Assembly: GCF_035956715.1 (NCBI RefSeq)
Contig: NZ_CP108381.1
Span: forward strand, 6,170,001-6,234,000
Direction of reading: 5' to 3'
DNA length: 64,000 bases
Source of the DNA: Nocardia sp. NBC_01329
GTDB taxonomy: Bacteria > Actinomycetota > Actinomycetes > Mycobacteriales > Mycobacteriaceae
This document shows, piece after piece, positions 1 to 7,619 of this stretch (the stretch's first letter is position 1; the number at the start of each line of letters is the position of its first letter). Made by a program: the position numbers and the translations under genes. The notes below the pieces were generated by a model. That model was not told the origin of the DNA. It saw only the letters and a program-made list of their open reading frames with translations, and ran no database searches.

Positions 1-375
1 CTCGATCGTGCCGGAGATCTCGGCGACCGCGCCGGTGGGCTCGTCGGTGGCGGTGATGGAACCGCGGACCTCCGCGGGTGCCCCTTCGACCCGCGCCTCG
101 AAGCTACCGGTGGCGCCCGTCCACAGTTCGGTGCGCGGAATGATCAGGTCGCCGGGACGCACAGCGGTGATGGCGGGCGGCAGCAGATCGGCGGGGATGG
201 ACTGCACGACCTCGACCCGCACCTGCTCGCCCTCGACGTCCAGCGAGACGAAGCGGGCTTCGGGCCCGCCCACCGCGGCGATCCGGTCCTGCCAGTACTG
301 CTCGGTGCAGAGTGCCTCGCGTACCGCGGCGACCGAATGAGAGTAGTGAGCCGTATACGCAAGCGCTGTAGCCAT
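1..375 (-). CDS. DUF2505 family protein (C-terminus beyond window edge)
   Basis: The reading frame is open from an ATG at 375 to the left edge, so 125 codons are visible and the C-terminus is missing. The protein opens [15 protein letters not shown] and contains [15 protein letters not shown], typical of the DUF2505 family (a START/SRPBCC-like small-molecule-binding fold; function unknown). Synteny supports this: the M. tuberculosis gene divergent from murB (Rv0481c) is of the same family. Only 24 bp separate it from murB. No Shine-Dalgarno precedes the ATG; a TAGCGT hexamer lies 8 nt upstream, so the mRNA is probably leaderless. The role is not known, and I infer none from position. Confidence 0.8.
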   Translation of the reverse strand, partial: MATALAYTAHYSHSVAAVREALCTEQYWQDRIAAVGGPEARFVSLDVEGEQVRVEVVQSIPADLLPPAITAVRPGDLIIPRTELWTGATGSFEARVEGAPAEVRGSITATDEPTGAVAEISGTIE

Positions 376-399
376 GACCGGACACGCTACCGTCTGGTC
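376..399. promoter_or_regulatory. Overlapping divergent leaderless promoters (DUF2505 gene / murB)
   Basis: On the plus strand TACCGT (388-393) lies 6 nt before the murB GTG. On the minus strand TAGCGT (rc of 384-389) lies 8 nt before the ATG at 375. The two hexamers share the TA at 388-389. Neither gene has a Shine-Dalgarno, so both transcripts probably begin at or next to the start codon. The two promoters can hardly be occupied at once (inference). Confidence 0.5.
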
Positions 400-1506
400 G
401 TGCGAACTTCTCGGGCTGTCCCCGCGGACGAACTGCGGCAGCTGCTGGCCGGAACGGGCGCGGTCGTGCGGTCCGCGGTCCCGCTGGCAGACCTGACCAC
501 GCTGCGCGTCGGCGGCCGGGCCACCGTCGCCGATTGCGCCACCACCGAAGCGCTGGTGGCGACCGTGCGGGCGCTGGATGCCGCCGCGGTGCCGGTGCTG
601 CTGGTCGCCGGGGGCTCGAACCTGTTGGTCGCCGACGACGATGTGGAATCGGTGGTGGTACGGGTAGCCACCGACGTGGTCGAGTTCGGCGCTGACAGCG
701 TCACCGCGGAAGCGGGCGCGAACTGGGACGGTGTGGTCGCGAAGAGTGTGCGGGCGGGGTTCGGTGGACTGGAATGCCTGTCCGGGATCCCCGGGTCGGC
801 GGGGGCGACACCGGTACAGAACGTCGGCGCCTACGGTGTCGAGGTCGCGGATCTCCTGCGCCGGGTACGGCTGCTGGACCGGACAACCGGCACGGTCGAC
901 TGGGTGAGTCCCGGCGAACTCGCCTTCGGCTACCGGACCAGCCGGCTCAAACACCGCGACGAGGCAGTGGTCCTGGCGGTGGAATTCGCGCTGCACCCCG
1001 ACGGTACGAGTGCACCACTGCGCTACGGGGAACTCGCCCGTCGTCTGGACGCGGCCGAGGGAGGCACCCGTCCGGCGGCCGCTGTCCGGGAAACCGTGCT
1101 CGGCCTGCGAGCGGGCAAAGGGATGGTGCTCGATCCCGCCGACCACGACACCTGGAGCGCCGGGTCGTTCTTCACCAACCCGGTGGTCCCCGACGACGAG
1201 GTGGATCGGGTCCGGGCCGCTGTCCGCGACCGGCTCGGCGATGTAGCGATCCCCACCTACCCGGGGGTCGGCGGGGTGAAATTCTCCGCGGGCTGGCTGA
1301 TCGAACGCGCCGGTTTCGCCAAGGGATTCCCGGGCCCGGACGCGCCCGCCCGGCTGTCCACCAAACACACGCTCGCCCTCACCAACCGCGGCGACGCCAC
1401 CACCGCCGATATCGTCGCGCTGGCCCGGACGGTGCGTGACGGTGTGGCGGAGCGATTCGGGGTCGTGCTGGTACCGGAACCGGTCACGGTCGGCGTGGAG
1501 CTTTAG
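400..1506 (+). CDS. murB: UDP-N-acetylenolpyruvoylglucosamine reductase MurB
   Basis: MurB (368 aa) is the cytoplasmic FAD enzyme that reduces UDP-GlcNAc-enolpyruvate to UDP-N-acetylmuramate in peptidoglycan precursor synthesis. The N-terminal FAD-binding domain shows [17 protein letters not shown] and the [17 protein letters not shown] signature. The C-terminal substrate domain shows AGSFFTNPV, whose Ser is the conserved proton donor, and VPEPVTVG with the conserved Glu near the end. Length is as in mycobacterial MurB. The GTG at 400 was chosen over an in-frame ATG at 337, which overlaps the divergent gene, because TACCGT sits 6 nt upstream and the protein then begins as in relatives. Confidence 0.95.
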   Translation: MRTSRAVPADELRQLLAGTGAVVRSAVPLADLTTLRVGGRATVADCATTEALVATVRALDAAAVPVLLVAGGSNLLVADDDVESVVVRVATDVVEFGADSVTAEAGANWDGVVAKSVRAGFGGLECLSGIPGSAGATPVQNVGAYGVEVADLLRRVRLLDRTTGTVDWVSPGELAFGYRTSRLKHRDEAVVLAVEFALHPDGTSAPLRYGELARRLDAAEGGTRPAAAVRETVLGLRAGKGMVLDPADHDTWSAGSFFTNPVVPDDEVDRVRAAVRDRLGDVAIPTYPGVGGVKFSAGWLIERAGFAKGFPGPDAPARLSTKHTLALTNRGDATTADIVALARTVRDGVAERFGVVLVPEPVTVGVEL

Positions 1507-1519
1507 CGGTATCGGCCTA

Positions 1520-1919
1520 TCAGCCGAAAAGCTCCGCCACGGAATCGACCACAACCGCCCTGTCGAGCCAGCCCTGGAGGGTTTCGATTTCGGTGCAGGT
1601 CCGGATGCGCTGTTCGGCCTCTGCATCCACCTCGACGCCGCGCCGCGCCAATACGCGCAGGACGCTTCCGGCGATACCTTCGGTGCGTCCCTCGGTGCGT
1701 CCTTCGGTGCGCCCCTCGGAGCGAAGGCGCTCGGCGGTGGGGGAACGGAAGAAGGAAAGGTCCACGGTCATCAGTCGTCTCCAGGTTTCTGCGGCCGGGG
1801 TATTGCCGAGGCCGAGTTCGGTCAGTTCACCGAGGTCTGTGCTTCCACGATCAGTAGGAAAGGACCCTCGCCGGTGGTCACGCGCAACAGTGTGTCGACC
1901 GCGGTTGGCCCGGCCGGGA
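1520..1919 (-). pseudogene. Remnant of an Rpn-type (PD-(D/E)XK, transposase_31-like) nuclease protein
   Basis: Two pieces of one protein family lie in different frames. Directly after the SDR stop a frame reads DTLLRVTTGEGPFLLIVEAQT (written here to the EAQ core), the family's N-terminal nuclease strand ending in the EAQ catalytic-type motif. It then stops. In another frame follows LGLGNTPAAETWRRLM, FFRSPTAERLRSEG, three GRTE repeats and a C-terminal WLDRAV region typical of the family tail. The middle of the nuclease domain, over 100 aa in relatives, is missing. An ATG at 1771 could still make an 83-aa tail protein, but nothing suggests it does. Family assignment is by recalled pattern. It is absent from the syntenic mycobacterial locus as I know it. 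Confidence 0.6.
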
Positions 1920-2654
1920 TCAGCCGCGGCGGGCGAAGCGGCCCGGGCCGGCCTGATCGCGGGGTTTGACGATGATCTGGTCGAGGTTGACATGCGGGGG
2001 GCGGTTTGCCACGAAGCCCACGATCTCGGCGATGTCCTGGGCGACCAGCGGGTCGATGCCCTGGTAGACAGCGGCCGCGCGGTCGGCGTCGCCCTCGAAG
2101 CGGACCAGGGAGAACTCGGTCTCCACCGCACCGGGAGCTATCTCGGTGAGCCGGACCGGTTGCCCGAGCAGTTCACCCCGCAGAGTTCGGTGCAGGACGG
2201 CTTGGGCATGTTTGGCGGAGGTGTAACCCGAGCCGTTGTCGTAGGCGTGGAAGGCGGCGACGGAGGTGATGGTGACGATGAGGCCGTCGCCCGAGGCGAT
2301 GAGTTTCGGGAGCAGCGCCTTGGTCGTCCGCAGGGTGCCGAGCACATTGGTTTCCCACATCCAGCGCCAGTCGTCGAGATCGGCGTCGGCCACCGTGGCC
2401 AAGCCCTTGGCGCCCCCGGCATTGTTGACCAGGACGTTCGCGCTCTCGACGGCATCGGCGAAGGCCCGGACCGATTCGTCGGAGGTGACATCGAGTTCGA
2501 GCGCGGTCCCGCCGATCTCGTCGGCCAGCGCCCGCAGCCGGTCGATCCGGCGGGCGCCCACGTACACGTGGTACCCCTGTTTCGCGAGTTCCCGGGCGGT
2601 GGCTTCGCCGATACCCGAGCTGGCCCCGGTGACAACAGCGGTGCGTGTGCTCAT
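1920..2654 (-). CDS. Short-chain dehydrogenase/reductase (Rv0484c-like)
   Basis: A classical SDR of 244 aa, an NAD(P)-dependent oxidoreductase of unknown substrate. It shows the TGASSGIG cofactor loop near residue 10, NNAGG near 77, the catalytic Ser in ITSVAAFHA and the YTSAK motif (Y and K of the triad), followed by IAPGAVETEF. Closest in type to serine-3-dehydrogenase/YdfG-like SDRs. It sits where Rv0484c lies in M. tuberculosis, divergent from the hydrolase at 2678. Start ATG at 2654 has no Shine-Dalgarno; TAGGAT lies 7 nt upstream, indicating a leaderless mRNA. The stop directly abuts the nuclease remnant. Confidence 0.88.
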   Translation of the reverse strand: MSTRTAVVTGASSGIGEATARELAKQGYHVYVGARRIDRLRALADEIGGTALELDVTSDESVRAFADAVESANVLVNNAGGAKGLATVADADLDDWRWMWETNVLGTLRTTKALLPKLIASGDGLIVTITSVAAFHAYDNGSGYTSAKHAQAVLHRTLRGELLGQPVRLTEIAPGAVETEFSLVRFEGDADRAAAVYQGIDPLVAQDIAEIVGFVANRPPHVNLDQIIVKPRDQAGPGRFARRG

Positions 2655-2677
2655 GGACCCGATCCTATGATGCGCTC
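2655..2677. promoter_or_regulatory. Overlapping divergent leaderless promoters (SDR / hydrolase)
   Basis: Plus strand: TATGAT at 2666-2671, then 6 nt, then ATG 2678. Minus strand: TAGGAT (rc of 2662-2667), then 7 nt, then ATG 2654. The hexamers overlap by two bases, so the whole divergent control region is 23 bp and neither mRNA has room for a Shine-Dalgarno. Confidence 0.55.
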
Positions 2678-3511
2678 ATGGCTATACGGGAAGCGCGCAG
2701 TGCGGACGGTACCGGCATCGTCTATCGGGCGGGTGGGCCCGCGCAGGCGCGGCCGCTGGTGCTGGTGCACGGCTGGTCGGCGGATCTGCGCTGCTGGGGG
2801 CGGGTGTTCGACGATCTCGCCGCCGATTTCCGGGTGGTGGCTGTCGACCTGCGCGGTCATGGGTATTCCGACGCCCCCGATTCCGGTTACGACGACTCGA
2901 AGAACTGGGCCGCCGATATCGCCGCGGTGCTGGCCGCGGAGTCGATCGAATCGGATGCGCTGCTGCTGGGGTGGTCCTACGGCGGGATCGTGATCAGCGA
3001 CTATCTCGCCGAGTACGGCACGGGCGCGGTGGCCGGTGTCATCTATACCGGGGCGATGGCCAATATCGGTAAGGGGGTGCCGGGCGCCGAGGTGGGGGAA
3101 TCGATGCAGCAGGCGATCCCGGCGGTGTTCGAGCAGAGCGCGGGCCGGGCGGTGCGTGGTTTCTCCGCGTTCGGGAACGCGAACACCGGGCCGGGGCAGG
3201 ACAAGGGGCCGGACGCGCAGCGGTTGTTCGGTGCGAGCCTGGCAACCCCGCCGTTCGTGCGCAAGGCGCTCTTCTACCGCTCGGTGGACAACACCGAGAC
3301 CCTGCGCGGCCTCGATGTTCCGGTGCTGGTCCTGCACGGTTCGGCGGATCCGGTGGTGCCGGTGGCCGACGGCCGCTATATCGCCGAGACCGCTCCGCTG
3401 GGCCGGGCCTCGGTCTGGGCGGACGCGCAGCACGGGCTGTTCATCGAGGATCCCGCCCGCTTCGTGGGTGAGGTCCGGGCATTCGCCGCGGAGTGCGGTC
3501 GGAAGTCCTGA
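2678..3511 (+). CDS. Alpha/beta hydrolase
   Basis: A 277-aa alpha/beta-hydrolase-fold enzyme with no signal peptide. The oxyanion region is LVLVHGWSADLRCW, the nucleophile elbow is GWSYGG, the acid is in LVLHGSADPVVPV and the late His in DAQHGLFIE. This resembles non-heme haloperoxidase/esterase-type hydrolases; the substrate cannot be read from sequence. ATG 2678 was chosen because TATGAT lies 6 nt upstream and a longer frame from 2645 would cross the divergent SDR start. It stands alone: a gap of about 155 bp precedes mshA. Confidence 0.88.
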   Translation: MAIREARSADGTGIVYRAGGPAQARPLVLVHGWSADLRCWGRVFDDLAADFRVVAVDLRGHGYSDAPDSGYDDSKNWAADIAAVLAAESIESDALLLGWSYGGIVISDYLAEYGTGAVAGVIYTGAMANIGKGVPGAEVGESMQQAIPAVFEQSAGRAVRGFSAFGNANTGPGQDKGPDAQRLFGASLATPPFVRKALFYRSVDNTETLRGLDVPVLVLHGSADPVVPVADGRYIAETAPLGRASVWADAQHGLFIEDPARFVGEVRAFAAECGRKS

Positions 3512-3666
3512 TTGTCCTTGACGAGCATTTTTCCCGATCTGTCCGGATCTGTGGTCGTGGTCTGTGGCTGCATGCCAGGGCCCGGCGAACCTGCCGAATG
3601 GGCGAGGTGTGATCACTTTCACGACCGGGGAAGGAGGGGCCGGGCCGGTGCGTTGCACCGTGCAAT

Positions 3667-5007
3667 ATGGACATCGTGAGTCATCGCCCGGACCGACGGC
3701 CGAACCGTATCGCCGTACTGACGGTGCACACCTCACCACTGGCACAACCCGGTACCGGTGATGCGGGCGGGATGAACGTCTACGTCCTCCAGTCCGCGCT
3801 CCAGCTGGCCCAGCGGGGGATCGAGGTCGAGATCTTCACCCGGGCCACCACCTCGGATATGCCCCCGGTGCAGGAGGCAGCGCCCGGGGTGCTGGTACGC
3901 AGTGTGGTGGCCGGGCCGTTCGAAGGCCTGGACAAGCACGACCTGCCGACCCAGCTGTGCCCGTTCACCGCCGAGGTGTTGCGCCAGGAGGCCCGGCATC
4001 TGCCCGGTTACTACGATCTCGTGCATTCGCACTACTGGCTGTCCGGGCAGGTGGGCTGGCTCGCCCGCGACCGCTGGCGGGTGCCGCTCGTGCATACCGG
4101 GCATACCTTGGCAGCGGTGAAGAACGCCGCCCTCGCCGAGGGGGATTCCCCCGAACCGGCGAGCCGCGAGATCGGCGAGAAACAGGTTATCGCCGAAGCC
4201 GATCGGCTCACGGCCAACACCGCACGGGAAGCGCGGGATCTGGTGGATCTGTACGGCGCGATGCCCGACCGGGTCGATATCGTGCCGCCGGGCGCGGACC
4301 TCACGCAGTACCGGCCGGGTGACCGGGCGGCGGCTCGCGCCGAGCTGGGGCTGGCGGCACACGAGGAGATCGTCGCGTTCGTCGGCCGGATCCAGCCGTT
4401 GAAAGCGCCCGACGTCCTGGTGCGCGCGGTCGCCGAGGCGCTGCGTCGGCGACCGGGGCGTCCGTTGCGTGCGCTGATCGTAGGCGGCCCGTCGGGCACC
4501 GGCCTGGAGCGGCCCGACGCGCTGATCGAACTGGCCGCCGAACTCGGGATCGCCGACCACGTCACCTTCCTGCCGCCGCAGCCCCCCGCCCGGCTGGTGC
4601 AGGTCTACCGGGCCGCCGATCTGGTCGCGGTACCGAGCTACAACGAGTCCTTCGGACTCGTCGCACTGGAAGCTCAGGCGAGCGGGACACCGGTACTGGC
4701 GGCCGCCGTCGGCGGGCTCGGGACGGCGGTCCGGCACGAGCACAGCGGGCTGCTGGTCGCCGGGCACCGCACTCCGGACTGGGCCGGCGCGCTGGAGTAT
4801 CTGCTCGACGATTCGCACCGGTTGCGGCTGCTGGGCGCGCAGGCGGTGACGCACGCGGCCGATTTCTCCTGGGCACACACCGCCGAGAAGCTGCTGCACA
4901 GCTATACCGCCGCGTTGACCGGCTACGGTCGCGGTCCGGCTATCCTCGGCGAGAGCCAGGCCAGATCGCGGGCGCTGTGGCGGCGCCGGACGGGAGTGCG
5001 CAGATGA
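3667..5007 (+). CDS. mshA: D-inositol-3-phosphate glycosyltransferase MshA
   Basis: MshA (446 aa) transfers GlcNAc from UDP-GlcNAc to inositol-3-phosphate, the first step of mycothiol synthesis, in the cytoplasm. The GT4 (GT-B) fold shows [35 protein letters not shown] and HTLAAVKN in the acceptor domain. The donor domain has [12 protein letters not shown] and [21 protein letters not shown], the E-x7-E donor motif. Identity to mycobacterial MshA is high along the length, with a shorter N-terminus. A GTG at 3676, with CAATAT 7 nt upstream, is an alternative start. The next gene overlaps it by ATGA, implying coupled translation. Confidence 0.95.
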   Translation: MDIVSHRPDRRPNRIAVLTVHTSPLAQPGTGDAGGMNVYVLQSALQLAQRGIEVEIFTRATTSDMPPVQEAAPGVLVRSVVAGPFEGLDKHDLPTQLCPFTAEVLRQEARHLPGYYDLVHSHYWLSGQVGWLARDRWRVPLVHTGHTLAAVKNAALAEGDSPEPASREIGEKQVIAEADRLTANTAREARDLVDLYGAMPDRVDIVPPGADLTQYRPGDRAAARAELGLAAHEEIVAFVGRIQPLKAPDVLVRAVAEALRRRPGRPLRALIVGGPSGTGLERPDALIELAAELGIADHVTFLPPQPPARLVQVYRAADLVAVPSYNESFGLVALEAQASGTPVLAAAVGGLGTAVRHEHSGLLVAGHRTPDWAGALEYLLDDSHRLRLLGAQAVTHAADFSWAHTAEKLLHSYTAALTGYGRGPAILGESQARSRALWRRRTGVRR

Positions 5008-5507
5008 GCGAGACATCGGCCACCGCGCGGGTCGTCGAGGAAACACTGCGGGACCGCGAGATCGAGTACACCCACCCCAGCGACGATGTGTTCGTCGCGG
5101 TGCTGCCGGGTGAGCGGAAACTGAAGACCAATGTGATGCTGACTCTCGGGGCGCACGGGGTGCGCTTCGAATCGTTCGTCTGCCGCAAACCGGACGAGAA
5201 TTTCGAAGGGGTTTACAAGTATCTGCTGCGGCGTAATCGCCGCCTCTACGGTGTCGCGTACACGATCGACAAACTGGGCGATATCTATCTCGTCGGCCGC
5301 GCCGCCACCCACGCGGTGACCGCCGACGAACTGGACCGGATATTCGGGCAGATCCTCGAGGCGGTGGACGGGGATTTCAACACACTGCTCGAACTCGGCT
5401 TCGCCGAATCCATTCGCAAGGAATGGAAGTGGCGGGTCTCGCGCGGTGAATCCTTGAAGAACCTGCGTGCCTTCGAGCATCTGGTCGAATCCGACACTAA
5501 GCACTGA
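5004..5507 (+). CDS. YbjN domain-containing protein
   Basis: A 167-aa cytoplasmic protein of the YbjN/CesT-like (type III chaperone-like fold) family, the neighbour of mshA also in M. tuberculosis (Rv0487). Visible family features are [14 protein letters not shown] at the start, then [14 protein letters not shown] and [16 protein letters not shown]. The ATG at 5004 overlaps the mshA stop as ATGA, so the two are co-translated; a link to mycothiol or redox control is inferred only from that. No catalytic motif is visible and biochemical function is unknown. Confidence 0.85.
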   Translation: MSETSATARVVEETLRDREIEYTHPSDDVFVAVLPGERKLKTNVMLTLGAHGVRFESFVCRKPDENFEGVYKYLLRRNRRLYGVAYTIDKLGDIYLVGRAATHAVTADELDRIFGQILEAVDGDFNTLLELGFAESIRKEWKWRVSRGESLKNLRAFEHLVESDTKH

Positions 5508-5674
5508 TCGGCACCGCCCGGCGTGCTCACCCGGATCCGGATCGACAAGGTCGCGGTATCGGTCCCTGGGCTTCTCGACCGGAATCAGTGCGCGCGCCGG
5601 TGCGACAGTGCGGAGCTCGGTGGTGCATGGATGACAATCGAAGCCTGCAGATCGGATCTTCGGGAGGCGGCGCG

Positions 5675-6571
5675 GTGGCGATTCTGGCACTGGATATCGG
5701 GGCGACGAAATTTGCCGCGGGGCTGGTGGACGAGGCGGGCCGGGTGGGCGCGGTGCATCGGGTCCCGGTTCCGGACCACGATGTGTGGGAGGTATGCGGC
5801 GGACTGCTGCGTGAGGTCGCTGCCGGGGCACCGGTGACGGCGGTCGGGATCGGATCGGCGGGGCCGGTGGATGTTCCGGCCGGGATCACCCGGGCGCTCA
5901 ATATTCCGCAGTGGCGCGACGGGTTCGCGATCGTCGCTGCCGTCGGGTCGCTGTTCCCCCACGCCACAGTGCGTTTCGCCCTCGACGGTGCGTGTCTGGC
6001 GCTGGCCGAACACCATTCGGGTGCGCTGCGCGGACTGCGGAACGGACTGGCGATGACCGTCTCGTCGGGAATCGGCGGCGGCATCCTGGTCGACGGCCGG
6101 GTATCGATGGGACGCACCGGCAACGCCGGTCATATCGGTCATCTCGTCGTGCCGGGATGGGATGTGCCGTGCGCGTGCGGGGGTTTCGGTTGTCTGGAAG
6201 CGGTGGCGAGCGGGATGTCGTCGGCGCGCTGGGCGCGGACACAGGGCTGGACCGGCGATACCGGGGCGGAACTCGCGTCCGATGCCCGAGCCGGTGACGC
6301 GATCGCGGTGGCCGCGCTCGAACGGGCCGGTACCGCACTGGGGACTGCGATCGGCTCCGCGGCCGCGCTGCTCGATGTGGATACGGTCGTGGTCGGCGGC
6401 GGTTTCGCAGCCTCGGGAGAACTGCTGTGGGCACCGCTGCGGGCGGCGGCTGCCCGGCATTCGGGCTTGGGTTTCATCCGTGAACTCCGGGTGGAGCGGT
6501 CCGGTCTCGCCGAGGGCGCGACGCTGTGCGGCGCGGCCATCCTCGCGGCAGGTCTGCCCGCGGTGTCGTAG
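5675..6571 (+). CDS. ROK family sugar kinase-like protein
   Basis: A 298-aa ROK protein with ASKHA ATPase fold. It shows [16 protein letters not shown] (phosphate loop 1), [12 protein letters not shown] (phosphate 2) and the ROK zinc signature GHIGH followed by [11 protein letters not shown]. There is no N-terminal winged helix, so it is more likely a glucokinase/N-acetylhexosamine kinase-type enzyme than a ROK repressor; the sugar is unknown. GTG 5675 was chosen because GGGAGG lies 7 nt upstream and the protein then begins right at the first strand. An ATG at 5627 would add 16 residues of non-family sequence. Confidence 0.85.
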   Translation: MAILALDIGATKFAAGLVDEAGRVGAVHRVPVPDHDVWEVCGGLLREVAAGAPVTAVGIGSAGPVDVPAGITRALNIPQWRDGFAIVAAVGSLFPHATVRFALDGACLALAEHHSGALRGLRNGLAMTVSSGIGGGILVDGRVSMGRTGNAGHIGHLVVPGWDVPCACGGFGCLEAVASGMSSARWARTQGWTGDTGAELASDARAGDAIAVAALERAGTALGTAIGSAAALLDVDTVVVGGGFAASGELLWAPLRAAAARHSGLGFIRELRVERSGLAEGATLCGAAILAAGLPAVS

Positions 6572-6635
6572 CCGACGGTGGGGAGCGGGCCCCGGGGTGC
6601 GTGGACCCGGTATGGGGCCATGGCAGGATGGCCGC

Positions 6636-7373
6636 ATGACGAACACCCTCGTTTTGCTGCGCCACGGCGAGAGCGAATGGAACGCCCTGAACCTGTTCAC
6701 CGGCTGGGTGGATGTGCATCTCACCGACAAGGGCGTCGCCGAGGGTAAACGGGCCGGTGAACTGCTGGCCGAGCACGGCATTCTGCCCGATATCGTCTAT
6801 ACGTCCCTGCTGCGCCGCGCGATCTCGACGGCGAATATCGCGCTGGACGCCGCCGATCGGCACTGGATTCCGGTAGTGCGGGACTGGCGGCTCAACGAAC
6901 GCCATTACGGCGCGCTGCAGGGCAAGAACAAGGCGCAGATCCGTGACGAGTACGGCGAAGACCAGTTCATGCTGTGGCGGCGCAGCTACGACACGCCGCC
7001 GCCCCCGATCGAACTCGACAACGAGTACAGCCAGGCCGGCGATTCGCGCTACGCCGATATCGAGGTCCCGCCTACGGAATGCCTGCTCGACGTGGTCGAC
7101 CGGATGGTCCCGTACTGGGAATCGACCATCTCGCAGGAACTGCGCGGCGGTAGGACAGTGCTGGTCGCTGCCCACGGGAATTCGCTGCGTGCCCTGGTCA
7201 AACATCTGGACCGGATTTCCGACGACGATATCGCCGGACTGAATATCCCGACCGGAATTCCGCTGCGCTACGAATTGGACGACGAGCTGCGTCCGGTGCG
7301 TCCCCGGGAATATCTCGATCCGGAGGCCGCGGCCGCCGGGGCGGCCGCCGTCGCGAGTCAGGGCGGTAAGTAG
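6636..7373 (+). CDS. gpmA: 2,3-bisphosphoglycerate-dependent phosphoglycerate mutase
   Basis: GpmA (245 aa) interconverts 3- and 2-phosphoglycerate in glycolysis. The phosphohistidine motif [10 protein letters not shown] lies at residues 6-15, with [28 protein letters not shown] and the second His in [16 protein letters not shown]. Length and motifs match Rv0489, and the position downstream of mshA-ybjN and upstream of senX3 is conserved. ATG 6636 has no Shine-Dalgarno; CAGGAT 6 nt upstream may be a leaderless -10. A strong terminator follows. Confidence 0.96.
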   Translation: MTNTLVLLRHGESEWNALNLFTGWVDVHLTDKGVAEGKRAGELLAEHGILPDIVYTSLLRRAISTANIALDAADRHWIPVVRDWRLNERHYGALQGKNKAQIRDEYGEDQFMLWRRSYDTPPPPIELDNEYSQAGDSRYADIEVPPTECLLDVVDRMVPYWESTISQELRGGRTVLVAAHGNSLRALVKHLDRISDDDIAGLNIPTGIPLRYELDDELRPVRPREYLDPEAAAAGAAAVASQGGK

Positions 7374-7383
7374 TCCGATCCAC

Positions 7384-7418
7384 AGCGCCGCGACCCGGAA
7401 TGGGTTGCGGCGCTTTTT
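7384..7418 (+). terminator. Rho-independent terminator after gpmA
   Basis: AGCGCCGCGACCC pairs with GGGTTGCGGCGCT (13 positions, one G-T wobble) around a short GAAT loop and is followed by a run of T (7413-7418). It lies 10 nt after the gpmA stop. Confidence 0.85.
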
Positions 7419-7552
7419 CGTACCGGTGCGCGGCACGGATGGAAAGGTCGCGATTCTGTAATCCATCACCGGAATCGGTGGTTTCACTTGTGCGAGAACA
7501 CGATATTCACCCGCGTTCTCGGAAAGGCCCGTTGCCGACCCGGTCGATTCTC

Positions 7553-7568
7553 GTTACCCGCCGGTAAC
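7553..7568. promoter_or_regulatory. Palindrome upstream of the CocE/NonD hydrolase gene
   Basis: GTTACC-CGCC-GGTAAC is a perfect 6-bp inverted repeat with a 4-bp spacer, ending 51 bp before the start of the secreted hydrolase. Position and symmetry fit a repressor or activator site; no regulator can be named. Confidence 0.35.
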
Positions 7569-7619
7569 GCTGTGTAAGCTCTCGAACGTCCGACCAGTCC
7601 GAGAGATGGATCACGACCG

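Noticed and set aside
1593-2993. 466-codon plus-strand frame
   Set aside because: Runs opposite the SDR gene and the nuclease remnant and enters the hydrolase in the wrong frame; no family pattern.
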